This document shows positions 1 to 8,977 of a stretch of DNA of 64,000 nt, one piece after another. Positions within the stretch are counted from its first letter, which is position 1; every line of letters starts with the position of its first letter. The position numbers and the translations under genes were made by a program. The stretch is from Ceratobasidium sp. AG-K (taxonomy: Eukaryota; Basidiomycota; Agaricomycetes; Cantharellales; Ceratobasidiaceae): contig JAWNGF010000003.1 of the NCBI GenBank assembly GCA_037039685.1, forward strand, positions 2,790,001 through 2,854,000, written 5' to 3'. Under the pieces are notes generated by a model. It was not told the origin of the DNA and made no database searches. It saw only the letters and a program-made list of their open reading frames with translations.

Positions 1-163
1 TAGGTACCCAGACATCGCTTGAGCTCGGCCCATAGATTTGGATCGGGTTAAGATCCGGTGAGTTAGAGGGCCATCCCATAACCTCGATTCCTTCATCATC
101 GAGCCATTTAAGGCAGACCTTGGCCTGGTGAGCAGGTGCATTATCATGCTGAAATACCGTCTC
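1..163 (-). pseudogene. Tc1/mariner transposase, C-terminal part (split by retrotransposon)
   Basis: Read on the minus strand this segment encodes the end of a Tc1-type DD34D transposase: the second catalytic Asp in FQHDNAPAH, then [10 protein letters not shown], then the third Asp in SPDLNPI. Just after SPDLNPIQ the frame breaks: the expected NLWAELKR continuation appears only if one A is added to the short T run at 37-39 (plus strand), so there is a one-base deletion. The gene runs off the left edge. Its N-terminal part lies at 7393-8099, beyond the inserted Ty3 element. Because the gene is both interrupted and frameshifted, it is a dead copy. The catalytic motifs are seen directly; the family assignment is established knowledge. 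Confidence 0.88.
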
Positions 164-619
164 TGTCGCGAGCCAGCTCTCTCCATCGGACTCGCCTGTT
201 GTCTTGCCCTCCCATTCCCTTCTTTTGTGTTGTGTTTCCGTTTCCACTTGCCACGTTGCCACCTTCTTGTGGTTATTCTGTTACATTGCGTAACGCGGCT
301 GTGCTTTGTACGAGTCATGTCTGTTCATACAGCATGACTCACATGGACACTCCTGACTGGTTGACTGCTGTGACTCATGTGGCTGCGCCTCGTATGACTT
401 GCCACTTTCTGAATATATATAGAGGACCAACAAGCCTGGTAACCCCAGCTTGTTTTGTCTTGTCAAAACATCCCCTCTGAGTGACACTTTGAACCACCCC
501 TACCCTCAAGAGCCTACAGACACTTAAGTGTGTTGCGGTTCAAGAGGTAACTTAGGTCTTAGTGCCGTCCACTCTCCATTGCGGCTTGTCTCATAGCCAC
601 AAAGAAGAAGCTTACAACA
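164..619 (+). repeat. 5' LTR of Ty3/gypsy element
   Basis: This 456-bp repeat begins TGTCGCGAGCC and ends CTTACAACA. It is the same length as the 3' LTR and differs from it at eight positions (about 1.8%), each of which is a CpG transition. It carries a TATA-like run at 413-420. It also contains a 12-base block at 447-458 that is the exact complement of the putative primer-binding site just behind the LTR. Confidence 0.96.
411..447 (+). promoter_or_regulatory. Predicted LTR promoter (TATA run) and transcript start
   Basis: A TATATATA-type run at 413-420 is the only clear TATA box in the LTR. A start 25-30 bases downstream would fall near 447, which is exactly where the 12-base block complementary to the primer-binding site begins. 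The TATA run is seen in sequence; the start site is inferred from spacing. It would define the U3/R border. The same run is present in the 3' LTR at 7186-7193. Confidence 0.55.
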
Positions 620-621
620 TT

Positions 622-633
622 ACAAAACAAGCT
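622..633 (+). other. Putative self-priming primer-binding site
   Basis: The 12 bases acaaaacaagct lie two bases behind the 5' LTR, where a primer-binding site should be. They do not start with TGG, so they do not look like a complement to a tRNA 3' CCA end. They are an exact reverse complement of LTR positions 447-458, the predicted first bases of the transcript. That is the arrangement of Tf1-type elements, whose RNA folds back and primes its own reverse transcription. Confidence 0.6.
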
Positions 634-648
634 TAACAACACACAAAC

Positions 649-2649
649 ATGTCTATTCAAGAAGATGGAGGGTCACGTCCCTCATCCACTATATCAACAA
701 GAAGAGGACCCAGTCGGGCAGCAAGGCCCACAGGATCACTAAACGAGCAAGATATCACACAAACTCAAGCGGGAGGTCCTGCCCGATCACGCCCCCAAAG
801 TCAAACATCAATGCCAGGACCTTTTGGCATTCCTGACATGACAACGGTACAAGAGGAAGAACCCACTATCACAAATAGAGAACCAGGAGATCTCACAAAT
901 GACCCTACTCCAGCTGTAATTCGTATTCCAACTGCAACTCCAGGGCCATCACGTCCCTTGTGGCCATTAGGAACTAGAAGACAGTTCTTTTCTCCCCAAC
1001 CCAAAGCTCATGGGGGCATATTGCTTGTTCCCATTAGACCTCCCCCTACACCACACGTTCCCAATGTCCCTACAGTTCCTCAAATTGGAGGAACCATCAC
1101 CAACGCTGGACCAATTCCAGTGGCTTCCCAGCCAGTCACACTGGCGATACCAGCACCACCATATATCCCACAGGGTTACTCCGAGCAATCAGCCCCGGTA
1201 CAACAAAGCGCCGGTGATCCAGGAAGCTCAAGTTCAAGTTCCAGCTCTAGCAGCAGGACTGTAATCAGCAATTTAGATGACCTAGACGACCTTCTAGAAG
1301 GAAGACACAATGCTACCCTTAGGGTTATAGATGGAATGAGAGTCACTATAGATCGAAGGCTTAGTGGCCTAGAACAAGCCACACAGGTTCTAGCAAACAA
1401 CCAGCAAATCTTTAACGACTCCATCAACACCCTACAGGGAACCTTGACACACATTCTGAACTTGGCAAGAAATGGCAAACATAATTCCTTTCTAGTCGGT
1501 CAAGACGTAACCCACCTTCAAAATGAAGTTACCAACACCCAAGGACTAGTGAATAATGTATGCAAAGAACTGAACACTACCAGACAAGGACAACTCAAAT
1601 GGAATGAGGCAGTAACACAAGGACTAGAAACCTTACGACAGGAGGGAGCCTCCTTCACTACCAAAATCACGGAAGTTCAGGAAACCATCAAGAATATGCA
1701 AGAAGAAATGGACAAAGCATCCCTGTACGGGATCCCCTCTAGGCGATCAAATTCTCCACCACATCCAGATGCGGAATCTACCAGGATCAATGAATTAGAA
1801 CTAAGAATCCAACGGCTGACCGAAAACCCAAACACCGGTAGTGGACCACGTCGTCCCAAGGTGACTCGTCCAGAAGCCTTCGACGGAAAGAAAGGGGAAG
1901 GTGCCGAAATGTTCATCACACAAATGGAAAGCTACTTTGTACGCCTAGGCAATCAATACACTTCCAACAAAGAAAGGATTCGCAAAGCTCTAGCAAACTG
2001 CACATCCGAGAACAAAGCTGCCACTCACTGGGCACAAGTACTCTTACGTTCGCTTAACCAAAGGGAAAATAACCAAAACCTTGCCTCATGGGAAAGTTTC
2101 AAGGCACACTTCATGGAACAGTTCAGCGACCCCAACAAAAAAGCTAAAGCCGAATCAGATATCCGAAAATGCAAACAGAACAACTCTGTAGCAAACTATG
2201 CTTTGGAATTCCAATATCTTCTGGTAGACGTAAATTGGGGACACGAAGCTCTGATCAACCAATTCAAGGAAGGGTTGAAGTCTGAAGTCAAGACCGAACT
2301 AGCTTGTTTTGAACTAACCCTGATCAATGAAGATGGGACAGAACGAGAACTTTCCCTTGACCGGTGGATCTCAATCGCAATCTCTATTGACCAGAAATTG
2401 CAACAAATCAAGGCCTCGACAGGGAAGAAGGCAGCCCAACCAACCGCTAGCAGACAATCCTCTACAAAGCGGCTGCCCAACGAAGTATACAAGGCAAGGA
2501 TAGCAACCAACCGCTGCCTGAAGTGCGGACAGGAAGGACACCGTTCATTCAAATGCCCGTCCAAGGAATGGATAACGACGGAACCTAGCGTTAAAGGAAG
2601 GGAGGCAACAATTATAGAAGACTCGGGAAAAGAAGGGGTCTCCCTCTAA
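649..2649 (+). CDS. gag: Gag polyprotein of Ty3/gypsy element
   Basis: This 666-codon ORF starts at the first ATG behind the primer-binding site and is intact. The N-terminal 200 residues are rich in Pro and Ser and end in a poly-Ser run. A long helical stretch follows at about residues 205-350. From about residue 400 the retrotransposon capsid-type domain begins, with recognisable WESFKAHFMEQF and YALEFQYLL motifs. Near residue 622 there is a single CCHC zinc knuckle, CLKCGQEGHRSFKC (C-x2-C-x4-H-x4-C), for RNA binding. The stop at 2647-2649 lies inside an overlap with the pol frame, which opens at 2595. Gag forms the virus-like particle shell in this family. Confidence 0.93.
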   Translation: MSIQEDGGSRPSSTISTRRGPSRAARPTGSLNEQDITQTQAGGPARSRPQSQTSMPGPFGIPDMTTVQEEEPTITNREPGDLTNDPTPAVIRIPTATPGPSRPLWPLGTRRQFFSPQPKAHGGILLVPIRPPPTPHVPNVPTVPQIGGTITNAGPIPVASQPVTLAIPAPPYIPQGYSEQSAPVQQSAGDPGSSSSSSSSSSRTVISNLDDLDDLLEGRHNATLRVIDGMRVTIDRRLSGLEQATQVLANNQQIFNDSINTLQGTLTHILNLARNGKHNSFLVGQDVTHLQNEVTNTQGLVNNVCKELNTTRQGQLKWNEAVTQGLETLRQEGASFTTKITEVQETIKNMQEEMDKASLYGIPSRRSNSPPHPDAESTRINELELRIQRLTENPNTGSGPRRPKVTRPEAFDGKKGEGAEMFITQMESYFVRLGNQYTSNKERIRKALANCTSENKAATHWAQVLLRSLNQRENNQNLASWESFKAHFMEQFSDPNKKAKAESDIRKCKQNNSVANYALEFQYLLVDVNWGHEALINQFKEGLKSEVKTELACFELTLINEDGTERELSLDRWISIAISIDQKLQQIKASTGKKAAQPTASRQSSTKRLPNEVYKARIATNRCLKCGQEGHRSFKCPSKEWITTEPSVKGREATIIEDSGKEGVSL

Positions 2650-5600
2650 CTGTGTGTGGAGAGACCAAAAAACCGGCAACGGAAACAATGTACTTTAGAG
2701 CAACAAATGAGTCAACCATTGTTTACGCAAACGTTGCCGGAATCACAGAACCTATCCCAACCCTCATCGATTCTGGAGCATCAAGGAACTTCTTGGACAT
2801 CTCTTGGGCCTGGTCCAACAATATTCCACTCATGGAACTCCCCACTCCGAGAAAAGTAATCGGTATCCAGGGGAAAGAACTCTCTCACCAAATACGTTTC
2901 AAAGCTAAGCTGGAACTAGACGTGGAAGGAAGAACCTTCAAACAAGTCTTCTTCGCTATGCCTACTGGGGAAACTAAACTGATCCTAGGACTGGAATGGT
3001 TGGAAGAAGCAAACCCGGTCATCGATTGGAAAACGAAGCACATATCATGGCGGCCAGAACCCATCCAAGCAAGAACGGCCTCAATAGACAACCTACCCGA
3101 GGAATTCAAGGAATTTGCCGATGTCTTCAGTGAAGAAAAATTCAAAAGAATCCCGGATCATCGCCCATACGACTGCGCCATTGACTTCAAGGAAGGAGCT
3201 GAACTTCCGAAACCGGCCAGACCGATCCCACTCTCTCCAGCAGAATCAATTGCACTAAGAGAATACTTGGATGAAGAAATCGCAGCGGGAAAAATCCGAC
3301 CAAGCAAATCACCCATTGCATCACCTTGTTTCTTTGTCAAAAAACCGATCGATCAAAAAAATCCAGGGGCAGTACGCCAACTACGACTTGTTCAAGACCT
3401 CAGAGGAGTAAACGCCATTACAAAGGACGACAGATTTCCAATGCCCCTAATGGAAGACCTCCTGGATAAAATCAAGGATGCAAAAATTTTCTCCAAGATT
3501 GATCTACGCATGGGTTTCAACAATATCAGAATTAGGGAAGGCGACGAATGGAAGCCAGCTTTCAGAACAAAGGAAGGACTGTTCGAATACGTCATCATGC
3601 CTTTTGGACTAAAAAACGCGCCCGCCATTTTCCAAAGATATATGAATCATATTTTCCATGACCTTATCGATGTATGTGTCATTGTATACATCGACGACAT
3701 CCTAGTCTTCTCTAAGGACAGAAGCCAACATACCGTGGATGTCAGAAGAGTACTAAAGATCTTACTGGAGGAAAATCTTTTTGCAAAGCTTCCAAAATGC
3801 GAATTCTTTGTCACCAAATTAACATATACTGGACTTGGAATCAGCGATTCGGGCATCTCAATGGAGGAAGAAAAGGTCAAGGCAATAAAGGAGTGGAAGG
3901 AACCAAGAACTGTCAAGCAGGTCCAAGCATTCCTAGGATTTGCAAATTTCTACCGAAGATTTGTACCAAATTTCAGCCGATTAGCAAAACCCCTGACAAC
4001 CTTGACAAGAAAGGAGAACAAATGGGAATGGGGAAACAATCAGCAGGAAGCTTTTGAAGCCCTAAAAGCGGAAATCAGCAAGGAACCCACTCTACGCCAT
4101 CCAAACCCTGACAAACCCTTCTTCTTGGAAACAGACGCAAGTGGAGTAGCAATGGGAGCAATCCTGTCGCAAAGGCAAGATGATGGCTACCTACACCCTA
4201 TCGCTTTTCTTTCAAAATCTTTCAACGAGGCTCAACTCAACTACGACGTCCACAATAAAGAACTTATGGCAATTATAGAATCTTTAACACATTGGAGGCT
4301 ATACCTCAAAGGAACAAAAGACCCTATCACCATCTACACCGATCATAGGAACCTACAGTTCTGGAAGGAAGCAAGGACTTTCAACCGTTGACACGCAAGA
4401 TGGCATCAATTGCTTGCTTCCTATAACTTTGACATTATATACCGCCCTGGAATCCTGTCATCTAAACCGGACCTATTGTCTAGACGATCAGACCATGAAG
4501 ATACCCCCACGCCTGAACAAGTTATGATAGCTGTCAAAAGGTTCAAGGGGTTTATGGGACAAGTAGACACAGACATCATAGAAACTATCAAGGAGGCACA
4601 AGAAACAGACGAAGGGTTGGCACAAATCAAAGAAATTTGCAAATCGAAGGAAACACTACCAAAAACCCTACAACACAGTGCAAAAGATTATGATTTCAGG
4701 GAGGGACTATTATGGTTCAAGGGAAGGATTTACGTGCCAGAAGATAAGGAATCCAGGCTGGCCATCATGCGGGTTCACCACGACTCAAAAATCGTGGGTC
4801 ATCAAGGACAAGCTAGAACTTTGGAACTAATATCGAGAAGATACTTCTGGCCGGGAATGAAGCAAAGCGTAAACAGATACGTGGAATCCTGTGAAACTTG
4901 CCAACGGACCAAGGGATCAAAATCGATAGTTCCAATCAAGCCTCTAGAGATTCCAAAAGGACCATGGGAAGACATAGCGTTTGACTTCGTTGTGAAGTTA
5001 CCAAAATCAAAAGGAGCAGATAGCATCTTAGTAGTGGTGGACCGATTCTCAAGAATGGCGCATTTCATACCCTGCAAAGAATCTCACACAGCGAGCGACC
5101 TTGCAAACCTTTTCGTCACAAATGTTTGGAAACTACACGGCTTTCCAAAAAGCACAATCTCTGACCAAGGGACTACTTTCAACTCCAAACTTATGAAAGC
5201 CATTTATGAGAAAATTGGAACTAGCCCAGGTTTCAGTACTGCCTACCACCCCCAGACTGATGGAATAACGGAGAGAATCAATCAATGGATGGAAGGCTGG
5301 CTACGATCATTTGTCAACTACCAACAGGATGATTGGGCGGACTTGTTACCAATTGCGGAATTCAGCTATAATCTTCAGAAGCACCGCGTAACGGGTAGTT
5401 CCCCTTTCGAAATTGTCTACAGCAGGGAACCACTGTGGAATGTCTCGGCAGAAGAATCAGCGGTTCCGGAAGCAAACAACATCACGGAAAAATGGCGTAA
5501 AATCCATGACGAAGCAATTGCATCAATGGAAAGCCAAAGGCTCCCAGAAGAAGAACCAAGAAACAAATACAAGGAAGGAGATCTAGTATGGCTTTTGTGA

Positions 5601-6566
5601 AAGAACATTCAAACAAGAAGACCCTCAAAAAAGCTGGATAACAAAAAACACGGGCCGTTTGTTGTGAAACGAAAAATAGGGTCACACGCTTATGAACTCA
5701 GTTTGCTGGCAACAATGAGGGTGCACCCTGTTTTCCACATCGACTTGCTCAGCCCTTACAAAGAAGATACAGAATTCAGCCAAAACCAACCCCGACCACC
5801 GCCGATCATAACAGAAGAAGGAGAAGAGGAATATGAAGTAGAAAAGATTTTGGACTGGAAGGAGACAAAGGACGGTCTTTTTTACAGGGTCAGATGGAAG
5901 GGTTATGGAAGTGAGGAAGACACAGAACAAAGGGCGGAAGATTTTGGTCACCTTTCAAAGATCATCAAGGACCTTCTACGCCGACACCCTGAAGCTCCCA
6001 TGCCATCTAACTACGCTCCAGGGAAGATAAAAGGCAGAAGGGGTGAAACGGGTAGTGTCACTTGCAAAACTTGCTACTACTCCAAGAAACACTCCCAACT
6101 CTACGCTCTAAACCTTTTTTGCTCTCTACAATGCCTGCAGTCACCCGCTCCACCATTGCCAACAATCTCACCCGCGCCCTCGAAGGACCTGCCTTTGCCA
6201 CGGCAAGGATCCTTGACTCCAGAGCCGCCCTCTACGTCTTCAAGAGGTCACAACAAGGCTTGGGAAGAATGCACTTCAGGGCCTCGGACAACATCCTCCA
6301 CTCAGACCTGGGGGAATTCCAGTGGGTCGGGAAAAAATGGCCGACACGCATGCAGCTCCTACGGAAGGACATATTTGTCTGCCAAGGGTGCGCCGCATTC
6401 CAGGTCTCGGAGGTCGTTCTCCTCTCCACCCACATGCTCGGGGTGGTTGAATGGGGACAAGAAGGAGCGTACTCGAGCGAGTGGGTACCAGGTTATGACG
6501 GAAGGCACCCAACACTGCGACCTAGATGGAACAATGCCTGGGACGCCAACTACGAGAAGGACCTGA
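2595..6566 (+). pseudogene. pol: Pol polyprotein (PR-RT-RNaseH-INT-chromodomain), two nonsense codons
   Basis: One reading frame runs from 2595 to 6566, broken only by TGA at 4389-4391 and TGA at 5598-5600. Domain order: aspartic protease (LIDSGAS), reverse transcriptase (FSKIDLRMGF and the YIDD box in VYIDDILVFS), RNase H (ETDASG, KELMAI, YTDHRNL), integrase with an HHCC zinc finger ending CETCQRTK and a DDE core (AFDFVVKLP, SDQGTTF, QTDGITERIN), then a chromodomain (EVEKILDW, RVRWKGYG) at about 5836-5990. The chromodomain targets such elements to marked chromatin. Both stops are consistent with CGA (Arg) changed to TGA, a CpG transition. The stretch behind the chromodomain (6000-6566) is low in complexity and overlaps the third ORF, so the true C-terminus is unclear. 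Confidence 0.93.
2625..2631 (+). promoter_or_regulatory. Candidate -1 ribosomal frameshift site between gag and pol
   Basis: The heptamer GGGAAAA is in the gag frame as G GGA AAA, matching the X XXY YYZ rule for -1 frameshifting. Pol lies in the -1 frame and is open from 2595, so slippage here would fuse Gag to pol 18-24 bases before the gag stop codon. The heptamer and the frames are seen directly; that it works is an inference, and I could not test for a downstream RNA structure. Confidence 0.5.
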
Positions 6567-6895
6567 GCGACTGGAGGATGGAGAGGGGCAGATACCAGAG
6601 GGAGAAGATCAAATGGGAACCCTGCTGGTGGAAGAAGGAGGAGACGGACGTGTCGGCATGGAAGGAGGCAGAGCCAGACGTGCGACAATGGGACAAGGAG
6701 TTCGTGGAGGCTCAGGAAAGGGTCCTGGACTGGTCCAAGGCCGACTGGACGAAGGAGGAGACATGGGAAGAATGGGAGAAGTTCTCGGACGAACCGGGTA
6801 ACACCGTGTTCAATCCCATTGACCTGACCTTGGAGGAAGATGAAGGGCTTGAGGAGTTTATGCTGAGGAAAGGAAAGGACTGCGCGGTGCAGTAA
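6131..6895 (+). CDS. Uncharacterised third ORF of the retrotransposon (254 aa)
   Basis: This intact ORF starts MPAVTRSTIANNLT and overlaps the tail of the pol frame by about 435 bases in another frame. It ends 29 bases before the polypurine tract. I do not recognise the product. The N-terminal half is mixed and holds a single CQGC motif. The C-terminal half (residues 135-230) is strongly charged and rich in Trp, with Trp about every 7-12 residues among Lys/Glu (for example KWEPCWWKKEE and WTKEETWEEWEKF), suggesting amphipathic helices. The last 20 residues are acidic. There is no signal peptide or membrane segment, so it is not an obvious env gene although it sits in the env position. It remains open although pol is broken. 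Confidence 0.6.
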   Translation: MPAVTRSTIANNLTRALEGPAFATARILDSRAALYVFKRSQQGLGRMHFRASDNILHSDLGEFQWVGKKWPTRMQLLRKDIFVCQGCAAFQVSEVVLLSTHMLGVVEWGQEGAYSSEWVPGYDGRHPTLRPRWNNAWDANYEKDLSDWRMERGRYQREKIKWEPCWWKKEETDVSAWKEAEPDVRQWDKEFVEAQERVLDWSKADWTKEETWEEWEKFSDEPGNTVFNPIDLTLEEDEGLEEFMLRKGKDCAVQ

Positions 6896-6923
6896 GTCCG
6901 TTCAGGTCCCCCAAACGGACTCA

Positions 6924-6936
6924 TAGGGGGGAGTAA
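6924..6936 (+). other. Polypurine tract
   Basis: The purine-rich run ataggggggagtaa abuts the 3' LTR at 6937. In this family such a tract survives RNase H and primes plus-strand DNA synthesis. The position and composition are seen directly. Confidence 0.8.
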
Positions 6937-7392
6937 TGTCGCGAGCCAGCTCTCTCCATTGGACTTGCCTGTTGTCTTGCCCTCCCGTTCCCTTCTTTTG
7001 TGTTGTGTTTCCGTTTCCGCTTGCCGCGTTGCCACCTTCTTGTGGTTATTCTGTTACATTGCGTAACGCGGCTGTGCTTTGTACAAGTCATGTCTGTTCA
7101 TACAGCATGACTCACATGGACACTCCTGACTGGTTGACTGCTGTGACTCATGTGGCTGCGCCTCGTATGACTTGCCACTTTCTGAATATATATAGAGGAC
7201 CAACAAGCCTGGTAACCCCAGCTTGTTTTGTCTTGTCAAAACATCCCCTCTGAGTGACACTTTGAACCACCCCTACCCTCAAGAGCCTACAGACACTTAA
7301 GTGTGTTGCGGTTCAAGAGGTAACTTAGGTCTTAGTGCCGTCCACTCTCCATCGCGGCTTGTCTCATAGCCACAAAGAAGAAGCTTACGACA
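6937..7392 (+). repeat. 3' LTR of Ty3/gypsy element
   Basis: This is a 456-bp copy of the 5' LTR, TG...CA, with eight differences from it, all at CpG. Mutated CpG sites are split between the two copies: the 5' LTR lost five and the 3' LTR lost three. Decay therefore acted independently on both after insertion. Confidence 0.96.
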
Positions 7393-8099
7393 ATCTCGCC
7401 CGGCTCTAGCCCCAAAAGCTCCAGGCTTTGAGTCATCTCATTGCCCAGGATTTGCAGGTAGAGTTCCTTGTTCAGTGTCCTATCTAGCCTGCAGCCGTGG
7501 CCAGTCCCCACGTACCCCATACAGCCCCTGAACATCAAGGAGCCGCCCCCGAAGTTCCCGGTCTCAACAACCAACCAACCATTGAGCCGATCCTTGTCCC
7601 AGACCCACACCCACCAAATTCCATCTGACCCAAGACAATTAACTTTGGTCTCATCTGACCAGAGCACTCGCATCCAGTCCACAATAGTCCAATGCTGGTG
7701 TGCCCGGGCAAAGGCAAGGCGCTGGCGCTTAACCTTGGCGCTAAGCTTCGGCTTCTTGACCTTCTTCAAGGCTCTTAAACCAGCGGCTTTGAGCGCATGG
7801 CGCACAGTTTTGGGGTGTACAGGAACCCCGCTAATATTATTGACAGTGTGTGTCGCTTGGACAGCCGAAACACAATTATGGTGGGTGATTAAGCGTACTG
7901 CGTGGCGCGCTGCAACAGCAGAAAGTTTGCGTGGACGCCCGCCAACCAATGTTTTGAGGTCAGGGCAATGTTCGGCACGTATGTTGGAGATGGTTCCATG
8001 AGAAACACCGGCGTCGCGGCCAATCTTGGCATAATTATCGCCTTTATTGAGCCCGGCAAGAACAGTAGCAAGTTTGGACTGAGAAATTGCCTTTGGCAT
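7393..8099 (-). pseudogene. Tc1/mariner transposase, N-terminal part
   Basis: Starting at the ATG at 8099 (MPKAISQSKLATVLAG), the minus strand encodes a paired-type helix-turn-helix DNA-binding region. It includes IGRDAGVSHGTISNI and the GGRPRKL linker typical of Tc1 transposases. The start of the DDE catalytic domain follows, with the first Asp in LWSDETK. The ORF is open up to the insertion point after LEPGEI, just before the second catalytic Asp, which lies at 1-163. Alone, this part could give a DNA-binding but catalytically dead protein. I did not find a convincing terminal inverted repeat for the Tc1 element, because its other end lies outside the window. Confidence 0.9.
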
Positions 8100-8421
8100 A
8101 GCGAGATTAGCTGGGGAGTATGTGTATATGCTACAATAAGGAGCACAAAACACTCTCTTATATATGTAGAACCTTTACAGGCTACCAAAATTCTGTGATC
8201 AAGAGAGGTGACGAAAACATGTTTTTGGGTGAAACACGCTACAAAACCATTTAAATGACCCCTTGTTGTTGTTTTGCCTGTAACTCCGCCGTTTCCGACT
8301 CGTTTCGTGTCGAAACTCATGCGTCCGATAGCTCAGATATCCCGCTTCCAACTGCGCATACACACTCCGCTCTAGGTGCCCTAGGGCCTGGTCGGTGGCT
8401 GAATTGTTGCAAATATATGCG
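8100..8421. other. Upstream flank of the Tc1 transposase gene
   Basis: This stretch should hold the promoter and right terminal repeat of the Tc1 element. It contains an AT-rich segment with a TATATATG run near 8158. No gene was recognised, and no element border could be fixed without the opposite end. Confidence 0.4.
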
Positions 8422-8977
8422 CTATTTGACACGTTGTGTGGGGAACTGTATGCGCATCACGTGATTGTGTTCACATGGATGCACGCTTTGCAGAAATTTT
8501 ATCCTCAGTTCTCTACTCTTAGTAGCACAAGCTGAGTTACATTGATTCTCAGCCCAACACTGCGCATATCCCAAAAGTTCAAGGGTGGTCTGACCATACC
8601 TATCAATACAAGGAGACGGCTCTATGCTGGTATAGTTACCTGAATGAGATCGCCTGCGCCGCTGGAGATACCAGGCCTGCATATCGAGTGTACAATTCTC
8701 GATTTAGCTCATGTTCTCAGTTTCAGGATAACGCACTGGCCAAAGGAAAAGCACGCCATTTTGAGCCGGAGGGGGCTTGCCTGGAATAATAGTGGTGGTG
8801 GCTTCGATGATGTTAACCTTGGTGGGGCCAAGGGAGTAGGCTCTGGTTTATTTCAAGTAAGAGAGTGCCCTCAAATCACTTCAAAGCTCTAGATGAAACG
8901 TATCCTCCCCAGATGTCGGTGGCACCAGCCATAAGAGCAGCCAAACCAGCGACTAGGATAGAAAAAACAGCTCTCAT
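8422..8977 (-). pseudogene. Decayed secreted protein gene (concanavalin A-like lectin/glycosidase type)
   Basis: An ATG at 8977 opens a clear secretion signal, MRAVFSILVAGLAALMAGA. Downstream exon-like pieces read AYSLGPTKVNIIEA, GVLFLWP and QTTLE in different frames, resembling small secreted basidiomycete proteins of the concanavalin A-like lectin type. The pieces cannot be joined by consensus introns without a frame break between FLWP and the following PGISSGAGDLIQ segment. The 3' part has lost the expected Trp/Cys pattern and ends near the Tc1 element. The signal peptide is seen directly; the family is a weak resemblance. Confidence 0.45.

Larger units (their letters stand above)
164..7392 (+). 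mobile_element. Ty3/gypsy (chromovirus-type) LTR retrotransposon inserted in a Tc1 transposase gene
   Basis: A complete 7229-bp element with two 456-bp LTRs starting TG and ending CA. It contains gag, then pol in the order protease, reverse transcriptase, RNase H, integrase, chromodomain, then a third ORF and a polypurine tract. The flanks are GTCTC (159-163) and ATCTC (7393-7397), a 5-bp target duplication with one transition. Removing the element and one flank restores the reading frame of the Tc1 transposase across the junction, which proves the insertion order. The element is no longer autonomous because pol carries two in-frame TGA codons. It belongs to the Metaviridae-type retrotransposons of fungi. 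A related solo LTR lies at 27657-28563. Confidence 0.96.

Noticed and set aside
136..480. Open frames within both LTRs (also at 6936-7253)
   Set aside because: They lie inside a defined LTR, have no start context or family, and match only because the LTRs are copies.
649..6895. Interpretation of the element as an endogenous retrovirus because of the ORF in env position
   Set aside because: The third ORF has no signal peptide, membrane anchor or fusion-like segment, and the chromodomain integrase marks a fungal chromovirus retrotransposon.
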